64,000 nt of DNA, taken from NCBI RefSeq assembly GCF_002270485.1, contig NZ_NQOG01000001.1, forward strand, positions 1 to 64,000, written 5' to 3'. The stretch is from Anaerostipes hominis (ex Lee et al. 2021). Its GTDB lineage: Bacteria > Bacillota > Clostridia > Lachnospirales > Lachnospiraceae. Of this stretch, positions 7,982-18,043 are shown piece after piece (positions within the stretch are counted from its first letter, which is position 1; each line of letters begins with the position of its first letter). Under the pieces are notes generated by a model. It was not told the origin of the DNA and did no database searches. It worked only from the letters and a program-made list of their open reading frames with translations. The translations under genes were made by a program, and so were the position numbers.

Positions 7982-10900
7982 TTAGTTCTCTACTAATCTG
8001 TCTGCAAGATCATAGATAGCTTCCCTTAATTTGTTGCGGTATTTTATTCTGGAAAGTGACTGTATCTCTTTATCATGGGATAAAACGGCATAATCTCTGC
8101 TTCCTTTTGCAATAATATCCCGAATTCTGCCGGTATCATCTAAATCTTGTATCCCATATTTATGGCGGGCGAAGAATGTACGCATTTCAGCGCTTGTGAC
8201 AACATCGATAATTCCCCACTTGATTCTAAATTCCTGTAATAACCGATCTAGACTTATGTCGTTTGCCTCCTGAATGATCTGTTCACTTCCCGCATTCAGT
8301 TTGGCCGGATACTTAAAATCCGGATCTGTTGGATACAATCCTTTTGCGATCGCTTCTGCAGCATTGATAATTTTCCCCGCATATCTTCTATCTTCCAGTC
8401 CATTCGCAAACTGGTAAATCTTTTCTTTTGTTTCACAGGCTCCTTGTTCATCTCTTTCATGAACCTGATTCAGAAGTTTCTCCACAAGCTCTGTCAAGTA
8501 ATCATAGTCAACCTTTATGTCTTTTACATGTGTCATCTTCAACTCAATTTGGTGAATTGATATTTTCTTCTCTTTTGCCAGTTGCTGTTTTAGTTCATTA
8601 CTCAGAACGGTAGTAAGCATAATCTCTTCTTCCGGCTCCATTCCCAGCGACTTCAGCAGTTGATCCGGCTGTTCATAATCAAAGCCTTCCTCTTTCCCAT
8701 CCACTACTTCCGGGGCATACTGTTTTAATTTTGCCATACCGCTGTTATACTGTCGTAACAGCTGCAGCATTTCTTCTTTCTTCTTTTCACTTGGCGGCAC
8801 CCTTTCAAATTGGTTTGTAATAGCTCTAAGCTCCTGTACCACCTTTTTCACTTCTTCATGGGTTGTCTGGAAAGAATGGGCAATAATTCCGTCTTCTTCA
8901 TTTTGCTGCTTTCGTTCTTCTTCAGAAATATTTGCCGAATCCTTATTTGCATAAACTGCAAGTGCCTTGTTCATAAGCGTTTCATTTAATGACGGCCAAC
9001 GGTAGTTTACAATATTTCCCCACGGTTTATTCTGCATGTCCGCAATCCGATTCGTTCTGGAATAGGCTTGTATCAAACCTGCTCCTCTCAAAATTCTGTC
9101 CACATATAATGTATTCAGTTCCGGTGCATTAAAGCCTGTCAACAATTGATCCACTACAATAACAAGATCAAGATAATTTTTATCTTCTGTGGTCTTATTT
9201 AACCGGCTTGTTACATCCTCTATATATCCTGACACATCGTCCAGGCCAAATAATGTCCCAAACTCTTCATTATATACCTTCATGGCTTCATGAAGACCCT
9301 GGTTACTCTCTAACTGACTGTCATTATTTGTGGTATTAAGGCTATATGTAATCGCCACCTTTAATATCGGTTTCCCTTGTTTTTTATTCTTATTATTCAC
9401 TCTTTGAAATTCACGAAAATACATCATGGCCATTGGTGTACTGGCTTTGCCGCCTCCTACATGGGTGGTTAATATTGCATTATATTTTCCCTCGCCGGAA
9501 CGGTTTTTCCAGTTTTTGAATATATCTTCGACCACTAATTTTATGTGCTCTATATTTTCATCATAGAAGCTGGGCTCTATCGCATCATCTATATCCTCTT
9601 CCGTTAGATTTAGAATTTTATTTCTGATCTGTTTCTCGCTCCACTTAGGGTATCGTTGGCGATAAAATTCAGGAAGATATTCTTCCTTCATTTTCTCTTC
9701 ATCAATTGTTGTCTCGAAGTCTACTTTAAAGCCCAGTACATTTCTATCCGCAATGGCTTCCCGAATGGTATATGCGTGAAGCAGCGGACCAAAAATACTC
9801 TCTGTATTCATACCTATAGCGTTTTCATCAAACATAGGCGTCCCTGTATATCCTATCCATGCGGACTGCTTAAAAGCTTTTTGTATTTTGGCAAAATTAT
9901 CTCCGCCTGTGCTTCGATGTGCTTCGTCTACAATAAATACTATATTTTTCTCCGGTGATTTAAAGCTTTTACGGCTGACCAGAGTCCCCAGCTTTTGAAC
10001 AGACGTTACTATAATATTATTATCTTTACTTTTTAATTTGCGGCTTAAGTCATTGGTGTTATTTGTATCCCGGACACTTCCCAATCGTGTCTCATCGCCG
10101 ATTTCACCGTCTGGGTCATATGCCTTATAATCCTCACTCGTCTGCCTTGTAAGAGCAATTCGATCTACAACAAAAACGACTTTGTCCACATTCGGCATAC
10201 GGCTTGCCAGCCAGGCAGTCTTAAAGCTTGTAATTGTCTTGCCAGATCCTGTTGTATGCCATATATACCCAATCTTGTTATTTCCCGCTTCAAAATCTGT
10301 CCGTTTAATCCCTTCCACTACTTTTTGAGTGGCATATACCTGATAAGGACGCATAACCTTTAACGTTTCCTTATTCTTCGTTCCGTCCAGAATCATATAA
10401 TTGGTTGCCATCTGATGTGCCATAGGAATACTAAGCACATTGTCCGCAAACTCTTTCCAGCTGCGGACAATGGTATTGTCTTCCCGTCTCTGCCAATGAA
10501 ATGCAAAGTCTTTATTGAACTTATCCGCCGTAGTATTTGCCATGTATTTCACGTTATTCGGAGTAATGGCAACCAATATCTGTACTGTAGAATAGATATC
10601 CCGGTATTGATTCTCGGCCACATACTGTTCCATCTGATTTAAGGCCTCATCCACATCCCGGTGGTCGTTTTTTTCCTCAATTTGAATAATGGGCAGTCCG
10701 TTAATCAGCAATGTCGTATCAAATATCCTATCCTTTTTTCCTGCTATAACTGCCGGACGTTTTATTTGATTCACCACTTGGTATATGGTATCGCCTGCTC
10801 CAATTTGCTTTTGATCAAATACGGTCAGGAACACGTGTCTGCCATCATCCAAATCAATTTCTATTTGAGAAACGCCATTTAAACCATATAAAAACTGCCC

Positions 10901-11182
10901 GGCTTTATATGGTGTATGCAGATTACTTATAATCTTTTTAACCTGGTTAAACTCTACAACACTTAATGGATGCTCTAACGTTTTTTGGTTATGCTGTTCC
11001 AGAATTTGCTTGAAGTTCTCCCAAAGTGCGTCTGTTGTTTTTATTTCCGGCTTGTATTCCCAAAATTTTGTTTTTACAATATAACTTGGTGTTTCCCACA
11101 TAACAGAAGCTTTTGCAACATCTGTATCTGTTTCACCTGAAAGATATTGAATTAATTCTGATTCAAACTGAGCTTCTTTCAT
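7982..11182 (-). CDS. hsdR: Type I restriction endonuclease subunit HsdR
   Basis: A 1066-residue motor and nuclease subunit. It cuts unmethylated DNA after ATP-driven translocation. The N-terminal PD-(D/E)xK nuclease is visible as PIIQIEEKND (EEK at 169-171). The superfamily 2 helicase has Walker A TGSGKT at 311-316, DEAH at 419-422 and GYTGTPM after it. The C-terminal helicase lobe ends with QAYSRTNR, followed by a helical domain that contacts HsdM/HsdS. The length is normal and the frame intact. The start overlaps the half-length hsdS upstream by 20 bases. Confidence 0.95.
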   Translation of the reverse strand: MKEAQFESELIQYLSGETDTDVAKASVMWETPSYIVKTKFWEYKPEIKTTDALWENFKQILEQHNQKTLEHPLSVVEFNQVKKIISNLHTPYKAGQFLYGLNGVSQIEIDLDDGRHVFLTVFDQKQIGAGDTIYQVVNQIKRPAVIAGKKDRIFDTTLLINGLPIIQIEEKNDHRDVDEALNQMEQYVAENQYRDIYSTVQILVAITPNNVKYMANTTADKFNKDFAFHWQRREDNTIVRSWKEFADNVLSIPMAHQMATNYMILDGTKNKETLKVMRPYQVYATQKVVEGIKRTDFEAGNNKIGYIWHTTGSGKTITSFKTAWLASRMPNVDKVVFVVDRIALTRQTSEDYKAYDPDGEIGDETRLGSVRDTNNTNDLSRKLKSKDNNIIVTSVQKLGTLVSRKSFKSPEKNIVFIVDEAHRSTGGDNFAKIQKAFKQSAWIGYTGTPMFDENAIGMNTESIFGPLLHAYTIREAIADRNVLGFKVDFETTIDEEKMKEEYLPEFYRQRYPKWSEKQIRNKILNLTEEDIDDAIEPSFYDENIEHIKLVVEDIFKNWKNRSGEGKYNAILTTHVGGGKASTPMAMMYFREFQRVNNKNKKQGKPILKVAITYSLNTTNNDSQLESNQGLHEAMKVYNEEFGTLFGLDDVSGYIEDVTSRLNKTTEDKNYLDLVIVVDQLLTGFNAPELNTLYVDRILRGAGLIQAYSRTNRIADMQNKPWGNIVNYRWPSLNETLMNKALAVYANKDSANISEEERKQQNEEDGIIAHSFQTTHEEVKKVVQELRAITNQFERVPPSEKKKEEMLQLLRQYNSGMAKLKQYAPEVVDGKEEGFDYEQPDQLLKSLGMEPEEEIMLTTVLSNELKQQLAKEKKISIHQIELKMTHVKDIKVDYDYLTELVEKLLNQVHERDEQGACETKEKIYQFANGLEDRRYAGKIINAAEAIAKGLYPTDPDFKYPAKLNAGSEQIIQEANDISLDRLLQEFRIKWGIIDVVTSAEMRTFFARHKYGIQDLDDTGRIRDIIAKGSRDYAVLSHDKEIQSLSRIKYRNKLREAIYDLADRLVEN

Positions 11183-11753
11183 CCTCTAGTACCCCCTCTA
11201 ATTTGTTCAGTAAAACTGTCATCTTGTAATCTGCCACCCGTTTTCTCAAAGCCTGCACCCGTAACTGTTTGAAATAAACTTCTCCGATTATTTGCTGCTC
11301 ATGTAACGACGGCAAAGATGGAAGTTCAATTTCTTTTAACTGGGCTAATGTATATTTTAAAACGGTCGTCCCTTGTAAGCCTAATTGAAATTGTTTTCTA
11401 ATGGCTCTATTTTCATTTAGCAAATAGATCAAATATTTAGGAGCGATATTTTTATCGGGTTTTATTCTAACATAATTCTGTGTATACAAGTAACCTTGAT
11501 GGTCTTTTCCAACTATGCTTGCTGTACCTGATATTAAACTGAATATGATATCCTGCGGGAATACTATAGATACTTCGTCTCTGGTTCTAATCTTTTTCGG
11601 TTCCCCTGATAATAAATTTATCCCTACCAAGTCATCTGTCAAATCATTTTGACTATATACATTATAAATCGGCGCACTACGGTCCATGGATTCATTGATT
11701 CTAAATTGCGGCGTTCCACTCTCAAAATTGACATACTCGCTTAATTTATTCAT
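11163..11753 (-). CDS. Half-length HsdS (single target-recognition domain)
   Basis: A 196-residue HsdS-like protein with one recognition domain only. PQDIIFSLISGTASIVG, YTQNYVRIKP and GTTVLKYTLAQLKEIELP are the features of a specificity domain followed by the helix that spaces two domains. It starts with ATG after AAAGGAATCCAGC, leads the operon and overlaps hsdR by 20 bases. Half-length S subunits can dimerise to give symmetric recognition in some systems (established for engineered or natural half-S proteins). It may therefore give a second specificity alongside the full HsdS at 5832-6968. It is not merely a fragment, since it has its own start and ribosome site. Confidence 0.75.
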   Translation of the reverse strand: MNKLSEYVNFESGTPQFRINESMDRSAPIYNVYSQNDLTDDLVGINLLSGEPKKIRTRDEVSIVFPQDIIFSLISGTASIVGKDHQGYLYTQNYVRIKPDKNIAPKYLIYLLNENRAIRKQFQLGLQGTTVLKYTLAQLKEIELPSLPSLHEQQIIGEVYFKQLRVQALRKRVADYKMTVLLNKLEGVLEDERSSV

Positions 11754-11987
11754 GCTGGATTCCTTTCTAATTTCTTTTATAATAACACTCTCGTTTTACA
11801 TTGTCAATTTATATTTGTAATTTTAAAAAATCACATATAAAAATTTCCGTTTAGTATCTATTTTAGTCATAGACTTCACATAAACCACAAGTTCATCAGT
11901 TACTTTGCTTTCATAATCAGAGAAGTCCTTTACTGTCCCGTTTTATTCCTGTCATTCCCCTTTCCCCCGACTTTTTTCAAACAGACT

Positions 11988-13739
11988 CTATATCGGCAGA
12001 CTGTCCCTCACACACAGTTTTCCATACCCCACCTGCGAATTCGGATACTCACTAAATCCAGGAAGTTCCCTTGCTCCCTTCTGCAGGTATGCTTTGATCT
12101 TCTCTCCGTATAAAAATGGATCATTCCCTCTCACAATCCCCCACTCCATCAAAAGTGCCGCGCTGCCCGTCACAAACGGCGTTGCCATGGAAGTTCCACT
12201 CATTCTTGTATTCCCGCCGCCGGGACTTGCCCCCAGAATTCCCACTCCCGGTGCCGTGACATCCGGTTTTTCCATGCAGATATTCAGGTCTCCCCTTCCG
12301 GAAAAAGATGCATAAGAATTATAAAATACATCGTAGGCTCCCACAGATATAACACTTCTTGCCGTAGAAGGAATCGTCAGCGTCAGATCCAGGCTGGGTT
12401 CTAAAAATCTGGTTCCCTCATTGGTCCCGGCGGATACAGGCAGCCACATGTAATAGTCCCCCCTGACGATCCTTCCCGGTTCCATCACAATGGTCCACTG
12501 ACCGCTCTCGATTTCGCCGCCCTGCGGTACAAAGGCAAAATAGATTTCCTGAAGCCTGTTATACGGAGTCGGAGAGCCATAATAGACATAGACCGTTGTC
12601 GTCCCAAACCGGTAGTCAGTCCTTCCCTCCTGGTCCTGAATCTCCCTTCGCTCTCCTGAGGGACTTTGAAGCCACAATCTGAATTCATCCACATAGTTTT
12701 TCCACAGCTGCAAATTCAGGCTCTGTTCATAAGGTGCCACTGCAAAGATCACATCTTCCGGCTGCCTTAAACATCCCTGCCTGTGCCTGCCTGATGCTCC
12801 CTCGTTTCCTGTTCCAATGCAGACGGCGGTCTGCCACTGACCTGCCATCTGGCTGATATATGTTTCAAGCAGGGAATTTCCCCTGTGATCTCCATAATTA
12901 TTCCCATAGCTTAAATTTACGCTGACCGGCTTTCCCTTCGCCTCAGCGTAACGGATCACGTACTCCAGAGCCGTCATCAGCTGTGTCGTTCTGGGAAACC
13001 CCTGTTCCGTCGCATTTCCAAGCTTCACCACAATCAGAGCGGATCTGTCTGCAACTCCCTGCCTTCCCGCACAGATGGAAGCCACATGAGTCCCGTGCCC
13101 GTTGGTATCTCTGCTTAGTACAATATCCCTGCCCTCTGCCGCCGGTGCCTTCAGCGCGCGGTTAATCTCTTCCCTTGTGTATACACTCCCCTCGTAAAAA
13201 CCTTCCGGCGGATGCCCCGGAATCGTCTGATCCCATAAAATTTCAATCACCGTGTTTCCCTGGTCATCGATGAAATCCGGATGAAAAATATCGATGCCCG
13301 TATCGATCACAGCCACATAGGTTCCATCGCCGTGGAGACCCTTTTGTCCATCCCTTACCGACAGAATACAGGAGGCGGCAATCCCCGCCTGATCACTCAG
13401 AAGAAGGTTTTTAGGCTTTTCCATATAAATAACCTGGGGAAGGTTTGAAAAAGCATCGATGGATTCCTCAGGCAGATAAGCTATGGCATATTCATTGCTC
13501 AAGGCTTCCAGCCTTCCCCCTTCCGGAACCGGAATCTGACTGATCTCACCTATATACCTGATGATCAATTCCCACAGATTCTGCTGCCTGTCATACCCCA
13601 CATCCAAGTCTCTGCTCTTCTCCCGTTCTTCAGGAGTCAGACTCAGAGAAAGGTTCAGCTGATTTTCTATTTTTTCGTCCATATCAATCCCCGCAATTTC
13701 CCTGTTATTTGAATCTATGAACCCGGCCTCCTCACTCAT
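11988..13739 (-). CDS. Subtilisin-like S8 family peptidase (CspC-like)
   Basis: A 583-residue serine protease with the full S8 triad: Asp in VAVIDTGID (Asp146), His in NGHGTHVAS (His215) and Ser in SGTSMATPF (around 513). The oxyanion Asn lies in CIGTGNEGASG. The N-terminus lacks a signal peptide and the centre holds a long insertion rich in Tyr, which resembles the Csp germination proteases of spore formers. Its substrate is unknown. The ATG at 13739 has no clear ribosome site. An internal ATG at 13682 after GGGGATTGAT would give 564 residues and is an alternative start. No operon partner is present; modABC diverges upstream. Confidence 0.85.
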   Translation of the reverse strand: MSEEAGFIDSNNREIAGIDMDEKIENQLNLSLSLTPEEREKSRDLDVGYDRQQNLWELIIRYIGEISQIPVPEGGRLEALSNEYAIAYLPEESIDAFSNLPQVIYMEKPKNLLLSDQAGIAASCILSVRDGQKGLHGDGTYVAVIDTGIDIFHPDFIDDQGNTVIEILWDQTIPGHPPEGFYEGSVYTREEINRALKAPAAEGRDIVLSRDTNGHGTHVASICAGRQGVADRSALIVVKLGNATEQGFPRTTQLMTALEYVIRYAEAKGKPVSVNLSYGNNYGDHRGNSLLETYISQMAGQWQTAVCIGTGNEGASGRHRQGCLRQPEDVIFAVAPYEQSLNLQLWKNYVDEFRLWLQSPSGERREIQDQEGRTDYRFGTTTVYVYYGSPTPYNRLQEIYFAFVPQGGEIESGQWTIVMEPGRIVRGDYYMWLPVSAGTNEGTRFLEPSLDLTLTIPSTARSVISVGAYDVFYNSYASFSGRGDLNICMEKPDVTAPGVGILGASPGGGNTRMSGTSMATPFVTGSAALLMEWGIVRGNDPFLYGEKIKAYLQKGARELPGFSEYPNSQVGYGKLCVRDSLPI

Positions 13740-13893
13740 TTATAGTTTTTATCTATGAATAGCTGGAATTTCACCGCAGCGTCTCCCTCCCAAAAGAAGT
13801 TTCAACCTTTTATTTACTTTTCAAATAAAACAGCTTTCCTTTTTCAGGTAAAGTAAAGATGTAAAAACGAAGTACAGGAGGATACAATATTAA

Positions 13894-14685
13894 ATGAAAA
13901 AACAAATATTTGCTGTGCTGGCTGCCGCAGTGCTGGGAACTGCGGCCCTGTCGGGATGCAGTTCCGAAGACAAAAATACTTCCGAAAAAACTGCCACACT
14001 GACCATTCCCGCAGCCGCCAGTCTTACGGATGTGACAGAGGACATCGCCGAGAAATATAAAGAAAAGGAACCCAATGTAGAACTCCGCTTTTCCTATGGA
14101 AGTTCCGGCGCACTTCAGACACAGATTGAAGAGGGCGCGGACGCAGATGTTTTTATGTCGGCTGCCCAAAAACAGATGGATGCTCTCTCAAAAAAGAACC
14201 TGATCAATAAAAAATCCCGCACGAATCTGCTGGAAAACAAGCTTGTACTGATCGTCCCAAAAGGCAGCAAGACATCCGTTAAAACCTTTGAAGACCTGGC
14301 AGATTCAGGCGTAAAAAAAGTGGCACTGGGTGAGCCTAAAGCAGTCCCGGTCGGACAATATTCAGAAGGAGTCTTTCAAAAACTTGGCATTTTGGATAAA
14401 ATAAAGAAGAAGGCAAACTATGGAAGCGATGTCCGCCAGGTTCTCACATGGGTAGAAAGCGGCGAAGTGGACTGCGGAGTCGTCTATATGACGGATGCGA
14501 AAATATCGAAGAAGATCAAAGTAGTCTGTGAGGCTCCGAAGAAAGCCGCCGACCCTGTGATCTATCCGGTGGCCGTGTTAAAAGACAGCAGACATCAGAA
14601 AGAAGCCCAGAAGTTTGTAGATTACTTAAAAACCGATGAAATACTGAAGCTGTTCGAGTCTTACGGCTTCCAAAGGATAAAATAA
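13894..14685 (+). CDS. modA: Molybdate ABC transporter substrate-binding lipoprotein
   Basis: A 263-residue periplasmic-type binding protein anchored by a lipobox (ALSGC, Cys22). It captures molybdate outside the membrane. The ModA pattern is clear: AAASLTDVTEDIAEKY, RFSYGSSGALQTQIEEGAD, ADVFMSAAQKQMD, and GEVDCGVVYMTDA near the end. AGGAGG lies 12 bases before the ATG, a little far, but the in-frame codon upstream is a stop, so no other start is possible. The 1-base overlap with modB shows translation as one operon. Confidence 0.95.
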   Translation: MKKQIFAVLAAAVLGTAALSGCSSEDKNTSEKTATLTIPAAASLTDVTEDIAEKYKEKEPNVELRFSYGSSGALQTQIEEGADADVFMSAAQKQMDALSKKNLINKKSRTNLLENKLVLIVPKGSKTSVKTFEDLADSGVKKVALGEPKAVPVGQYSEGVFQKLGILDKIKKKANYGSDVRQVLTWVESGEVDCGVVYMTDAKISKKIKVVCEAPKKAADPVIYPVAVLKDSRHQKEAQKFVDYLKTDEILKLFESYGFQRIK

Positions 14686-15368
14686 TGTTCGATCTGTCAC
14701 CACTGTGGATTTCTCTAAAAGTAGCCCTTCCGGCTACCATATTTACCTTTGTACTGGGTATCTGTGCTGCCCGGACCGTTGTAAAGCTGAAACACGGACA
14801 GGCTGTCATCGACGGCCTGTTTACTCTGCCTTTAGTCCTGCCCCCAACAGTCGTCGGTTTTTTCCTGCTGCTGGCTTTCGGAAAAAACAGCCTGGTAGGG
14901 CAGTTCTTTTCTCAGTTTGGGTTTTCCTTTATATTTTCCTGGCAGGGTGCGGTCATCGCCTCAACTGCAGTTTCATTTCCGCTGATGTACCGCACGGTCC
15001 GCGGCGCCTTTGAACAGATCGATCAGGAATATCTGTATGCAGCCAGAACCCTGGGAATGACAGAGGGAAAAATATTCCGAAAGATCATCATCCCCCTGGC
15101 ATGGCCGGGCATCCTTGCAGGAACAATTCTTTCCTTTGCAAGGGCTCTCGGCGAGTTCGGAGCCACCATCATGATCGCAGGCAATATCCCCGGAAAAACC
15201 CAGACCATGTCCGTAGCCGTATACACGGCAGTGCAGGCAGGCGACCGTGAGAGTGCCTATCTCTGGGTCATGATCATCGTCTGTTTTTCCTTTGTGATGA
15301 TGCTCGCCATGAACTTCTGTACATCTTTCCAGGTGCGCTTTGCACGGCGGAAAGGAGCAGCAAAATGA
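14685..15368 (+). CDS. modB: Molybdate ABC transporter permease
   Basis: A 227-residue membrane permease with five to six hydrophobic segments. It forms the molybdate channel with ModA outside and ModC inside. The EAA-type loop that docks on the ATPase is seen at AARTLGMTEGKIFRKIIIPLA, and the ModB end GEFGATIMIAGNIPGKTQTM is near-diagnostic. The start overlaps the modA stop as TAATG and the end overlaps modC by 4 bases (ATGA), so translation is coupled across the three genes. Confidence 0.95.
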   Translation: MFDLSPLWISLKVALPATIFTFVLGICAARTVVKLKHGQAVIDGLFTLPLVLPPTVVGFFLLLAFGKNSLVGQFFSQFGFSFIFSWQGAVIASTAVSFPLMYRTVRGAFEQIDQEYLYAARTLGMTEGKIFRKIIIPLAWPGILAGTILSFARALGEFGATIMIAGNIPGKTQTMSVAVYTAVQAGDRESAYLWVMIIVCFSFVMMLAMNFCTSFQVRFARRKGAAK

Positions 15369-16414
15369 GTCTTTATGTAGATATTGAAAAACATCTGCCT
15401 GGGTTTCATCTTAGGACTTCTTTTGAAGCAGGCAATGAAATACTTTCTATTCTGGGGGCTTCGGGCTGTGGAAAAAGCCTGACTCTGAAATGCATTGCCG
15501 GAATCGAGACACCGGACCGGGGACGGATCGTTCTGGACGGCAGAGTTTTATTTGACTCCCAAAAGCGTATCAATCTGCCCGTGAGGGACCGGAAGATAGG
15601 ATATCTGTTTCAAACTTATGCCTTATTTCCCCACATGACGGTGCGTGAAAATATTGCCTGTGGGCTGACTTCCAGGGACAGGTCTTTTGTAGGCTCATGG
15701 GTTGAAAAGTTCTATTTATCCGGCCTCGAAGACCATTATCCCTCCCAGCTTTCCGGCGGCCAGCAGCAGCGCACGGCTCTGGCAAGGATGCTGGCATCCA
15801 GGCCTTCTCTGATCATGCTGGACGAACCTTTTTCGGCTTTGGATGATTATCTGAAATGGCAGCTGGAGCAGGAACTGATGCACATCATACGGGACTTTCC
15901 CGGAACCGCCCTGTTCGTCTCGCACAACAGAGACGAAGTCTACCGGATGTCCGACCGGATCGCCGTCATGGGAAATGGCCGCCTAAAGACCGTACAGCGC
16001 AAAAAAGAATTGTTTCAGAATCCGGAATCTCTGGAAGCCGCGCTTCTTACAGGATGCAAAAATATTTCTCATGCAGAGTATATCGATGACCACACATTTT
16101 TTGCGTCCGACTGGAACATTGTCCTGACATCTTCCGTCCCTGTTCCAAAAGATATCAGATACGCCGGTTTCCGGGCCCATTACTTTTCCATCGAACTGGA
16201 TGCGTCTCTGCCCAACACAATGGAATGTACGGTTACGGACATCATTGAAGATACCTTTTCCATGATTCTTCTCTTTCGGGAAAAGCAGAATAAAAAGTCC
16301 GGAGACTGGACGGGACTGCGCTTTGAACTACCTAAAACTCTCTGGAACGACCAGATAAAAAAGGATACGATCTTTCTCAGGTTTCCGAAAGACAAATTTC
16401 TTTTTATGAAATAA
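15365..16414 (+). CDS. modC: Molybdate ABC transporter ATP-binding protein
   Basis: A 349-residue ATPase that powers molybdate import. Walker A is GASGCGKS (31-38), the Q-loop is [14 protein letters not shown], the signature is LSGGQQQR, and Walker B is [13 protein letters not shown]. The C-terminal third (from about 235) is the accessory region after the ATPase; it is not a full two-copy MOP domain, so molybdate sensing by ModC is uncertain. The gene ends in front of a bidirectional terminator shared with mocA. Confidence 0.93.
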   Translation: MSLYVDIEKHLPGFHLRTSFEAGNEILSILGASGCGKSLTLKCIAGIETPDRGRIVLDGRVLFDSQKRINLPVRDRKIGYLFQTYALFPHMTVRENIACGLTSRDRSFVGSWVEKFYLSGLEDHYPSQLSGGQQQRTALARMLASRPSLIMLDEPFSALDDYLKWQLEQELMHIIRDFPGTALFVSHNRDEVYRMSDRIAVMGNGRLKTVQRKKELFQNPESLEAALLTGCKNISHAEYIDDHTFFASDWNIVLTSSVPVPKDIRYAGFRAHYFSIELDASLPNTMECTVTDIIEDTFSMILLFREKQNKKSGDWTGLRFELPKTLWNDQIKKDTIFLRFPKDKFLFMK

Positions 16415-16416
16415 AC

Positions 16417-16463
16417 AAAAGTGGATTTTACACGGCTTTTATCCTTTGTAAAATCCACTTTTT
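16417..16463. terminator. Bidirectional terminator between modC and mocA
   Basis: AAAGTGGATTTTAC pairs with GTAAAATCCACTTT around a 17-base loop, with T-runs on both strands. It separates the convergent modABC and map-xdhC-mocA operons. The stem touches the mocA stop codon. Confidence 0.9.
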
Positions 16464-17043
16464 AATTTTCCAGCTGATCCAATGTATCGATATCCCTCAG
16501 TTCCCGTCCTCCGGCCTCAAATATAAACACATCTTCAGAATGGCTTCTTACGACCTGCTTGCCTCCCCGGTCTCCCTGTATGGAGAGAAGTTCCTTCACG
16601 TAACAGCTGTGAAACACACACGGGTTTTTCGGAATTCCATCTTCCGAGAGACAGCCGATTCCTTTTCCCGCCCGCAAAAAAGCAGACAGGAATTTCCTGA
16701 CCGTCTCCTCTTTCAGTTCCGGCTGGTCAGCCGTAAAGAAAAGATAGTATGCATCCTCCCGCGGATGCAGATTGGCTTTCAGCCCGATCTGAACAGAGGA
16801 TGATATCCCCTGTTCGCTGTGCCGGTTCATCAGGCAGAGCACACCGCTCTCTTTTGCATCCAGGTAAATTTCTTCATAGCGGGTCACCACAGTCACGTCT
16901 GCGTCTTTCAATTCCCGGGCCAGCGAAAGCATCACATCCAGTGTGTGCCTGTACATAGGTTTACCGCCGATCTCATACAAGAGCTTGTTGGACCCAAAGC
17001 GGCGGCCAAACCCTGCGGCCAGCAGGATCATGTGAATCTTCAT
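16462..17043 (-). CDS. mocA: MocA-type nucleotidyltransferase for molybdenum cofactor
   Basis: A 193-residue MobA/MocA-like NTP transferase. The N-terminal motif LAAGFGRRFGSNKLL binds the nucleotide and FFTADQPEL holds the metal-binding acidic site. The family transfers CMP or GMP to molybdopterin. Its place beside xdhC points to the cytosine-dinucleotide or a related cofactor for a molybdenum hydroxylase (inference). It starts two bases after the xdhC stop, inside the AAAGGATAT site, so expression is coupled. Confidence 0.85.
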   Translation of the reverse strand: MKIHMILLAAGFGRRFGSNKLLYEIGGKPMYRHTLDVMLSLARELKDADVTVVTRYEEIYLDAKESGVLCLMNRHSEQGISSSVQIGLKANLHPREDAYYLFFTADQPELKEETVRKFLSAFLRAGKGIGCLSEDGIPKNPCVFHSCYVKELLSIQGDRGGKQVVRSHSEDVFIFEAGGRELRDIDTLDQLEN

Positions 17044-17045
17044 CT

Positions 17046-18032
17046 CTATATCCTTTCAAACAGGACCCGGACATGCCCGCCGCAGATCATTCCAAGGTCA
17101 GAGGCATCTTTTGCCGAGAGGTCATATTCCTTTACCTGTACGCCAGATACGTGTCCGGCATCCCTGCATGCGGTATATTCGACGCTGCCTCCCCCGATGC
17201 TTCCATAAGATGTTCCTCCTTCTCCCAGGAACATCTTGCTTCCTGTCCCTCTCGGAGAAGATCCACTCTTTGAAAGTATCGTCAGCATGACTCCGTGTTC
17301 TCCTCCAAGGACCGCATTTGCCACATCCATATCCGCAAAGCCGGTATGGCGGCGGTTCTTTTCTTTCACGATCTCTGCCATGATACTCACGGCGATCTCC
17401 TCCGGCAGCTGTCCACCAAGGGGCAGACCGATCGGTGAGTGCATAGACTCTACCTTCTCGCCGGAAAACCCTTCTTCTAACAGGGCATCTTTTGTAATCT
17501 TTACTTTCGTGCGGCTGCCGATCATGCCGAAATATGCATGGGGATGAGATAAGACCTTTCTTGCGCAGGCCCGGTCTCCCTGATGTCCCCTGGTCACCGC
17601 CACATAAAATGTATTCTCATATCTGAACAGTTCATCCGGCAGACAGTCAAAATCACAGCAGAGCAGCCGGTCTGCCCACGGAAACCTGTCTTTCGTAACA
17701 AACTCTTCTCTGTCATCCACCACCGTTATGTCAAATCCAAGAATCTTTCCGATCTGGCAGACCGGCTGTGACACATGGCCTCCTCCTAAAATAACGAGCC
17801 TGGGGGCTTTTTGAAAGAGCTCCACAAAAATCTCACGTTTCCCAATCGAAACAGTCTCTGTCTGCTCCACCCTCCTGAGTTCAGTAAGAAATTCCTTCCA
17901 GAAATGCTCTCCATGCATCTCCTCCTGAGTGTAAATACATTTTTCTCCTGCCATCGGGCCGGAGACAATGGTGGCACTCAAAACTTTTCCCCTCTCTCCG
18001 AGCATTTCAAACAACAATTCATATGCAGACAA
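17046..18032 (-). CDS. XdhC/CoxI-family molybdenum hydroxylase maturation protein
   Basis: A 328-residue protein with the two XdhC domains in swapped order. The Rossmann XdhC_C part comes first (VILGGGHVSQPVCQIGKILG at about 75, then YFGMIGSRTKV). The XdhC_CoxI part comes last (VMLTILSKSGSSPRGTGSKM at about 252, ending CGGHVRVLFE). XdhC proteins bind molybdopterin and hand sulfurated (or selenated) cofactor to the apo-enzyme. The start is TTG at 18032, set by AGGAGGTGTCTGT, whose ribosome site overlaps the map stop. It is the middle gene of map-xdhC-mocA. Confidence 0.9.
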   Translation of the reverse strand: MSAYELLFEMLGERGKVLSATIVSGPMAGEKCIYTQEEMHGEHFWKEFLTELRRVEQTETVSIGKREIFVELFQKAPRLVILGGGHVSQPVCQIGKILGFDITVVDDREEFVTKDRFPWADRLLCCDFDCLPDELFRYENTFYVAVTRGHQGDRACARKVLSHPHAYFGMIGSRTKVKITKDALLEEGFSGEKVESMHSPIGLPLGGQLPEEIAVSIMAEIVKEKNRRHTGFADMDVANAVLGGEHGVMLTILSKSGSSPRGTGSKMFLGEGGTSYGSIGGGSVEYTACRDAGHVSGVQVKEYDLSAKDASDLGMICGGHVRVLFERI

Positions 18033-18043
18033 ACAGACACCTC

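Noticed and set aside
13740-13893. Molybdenum cofactor riboswitch upstream of modA
   Set aside because: The leader is short and AT-rich with no recognisable Moco-type conserved core.
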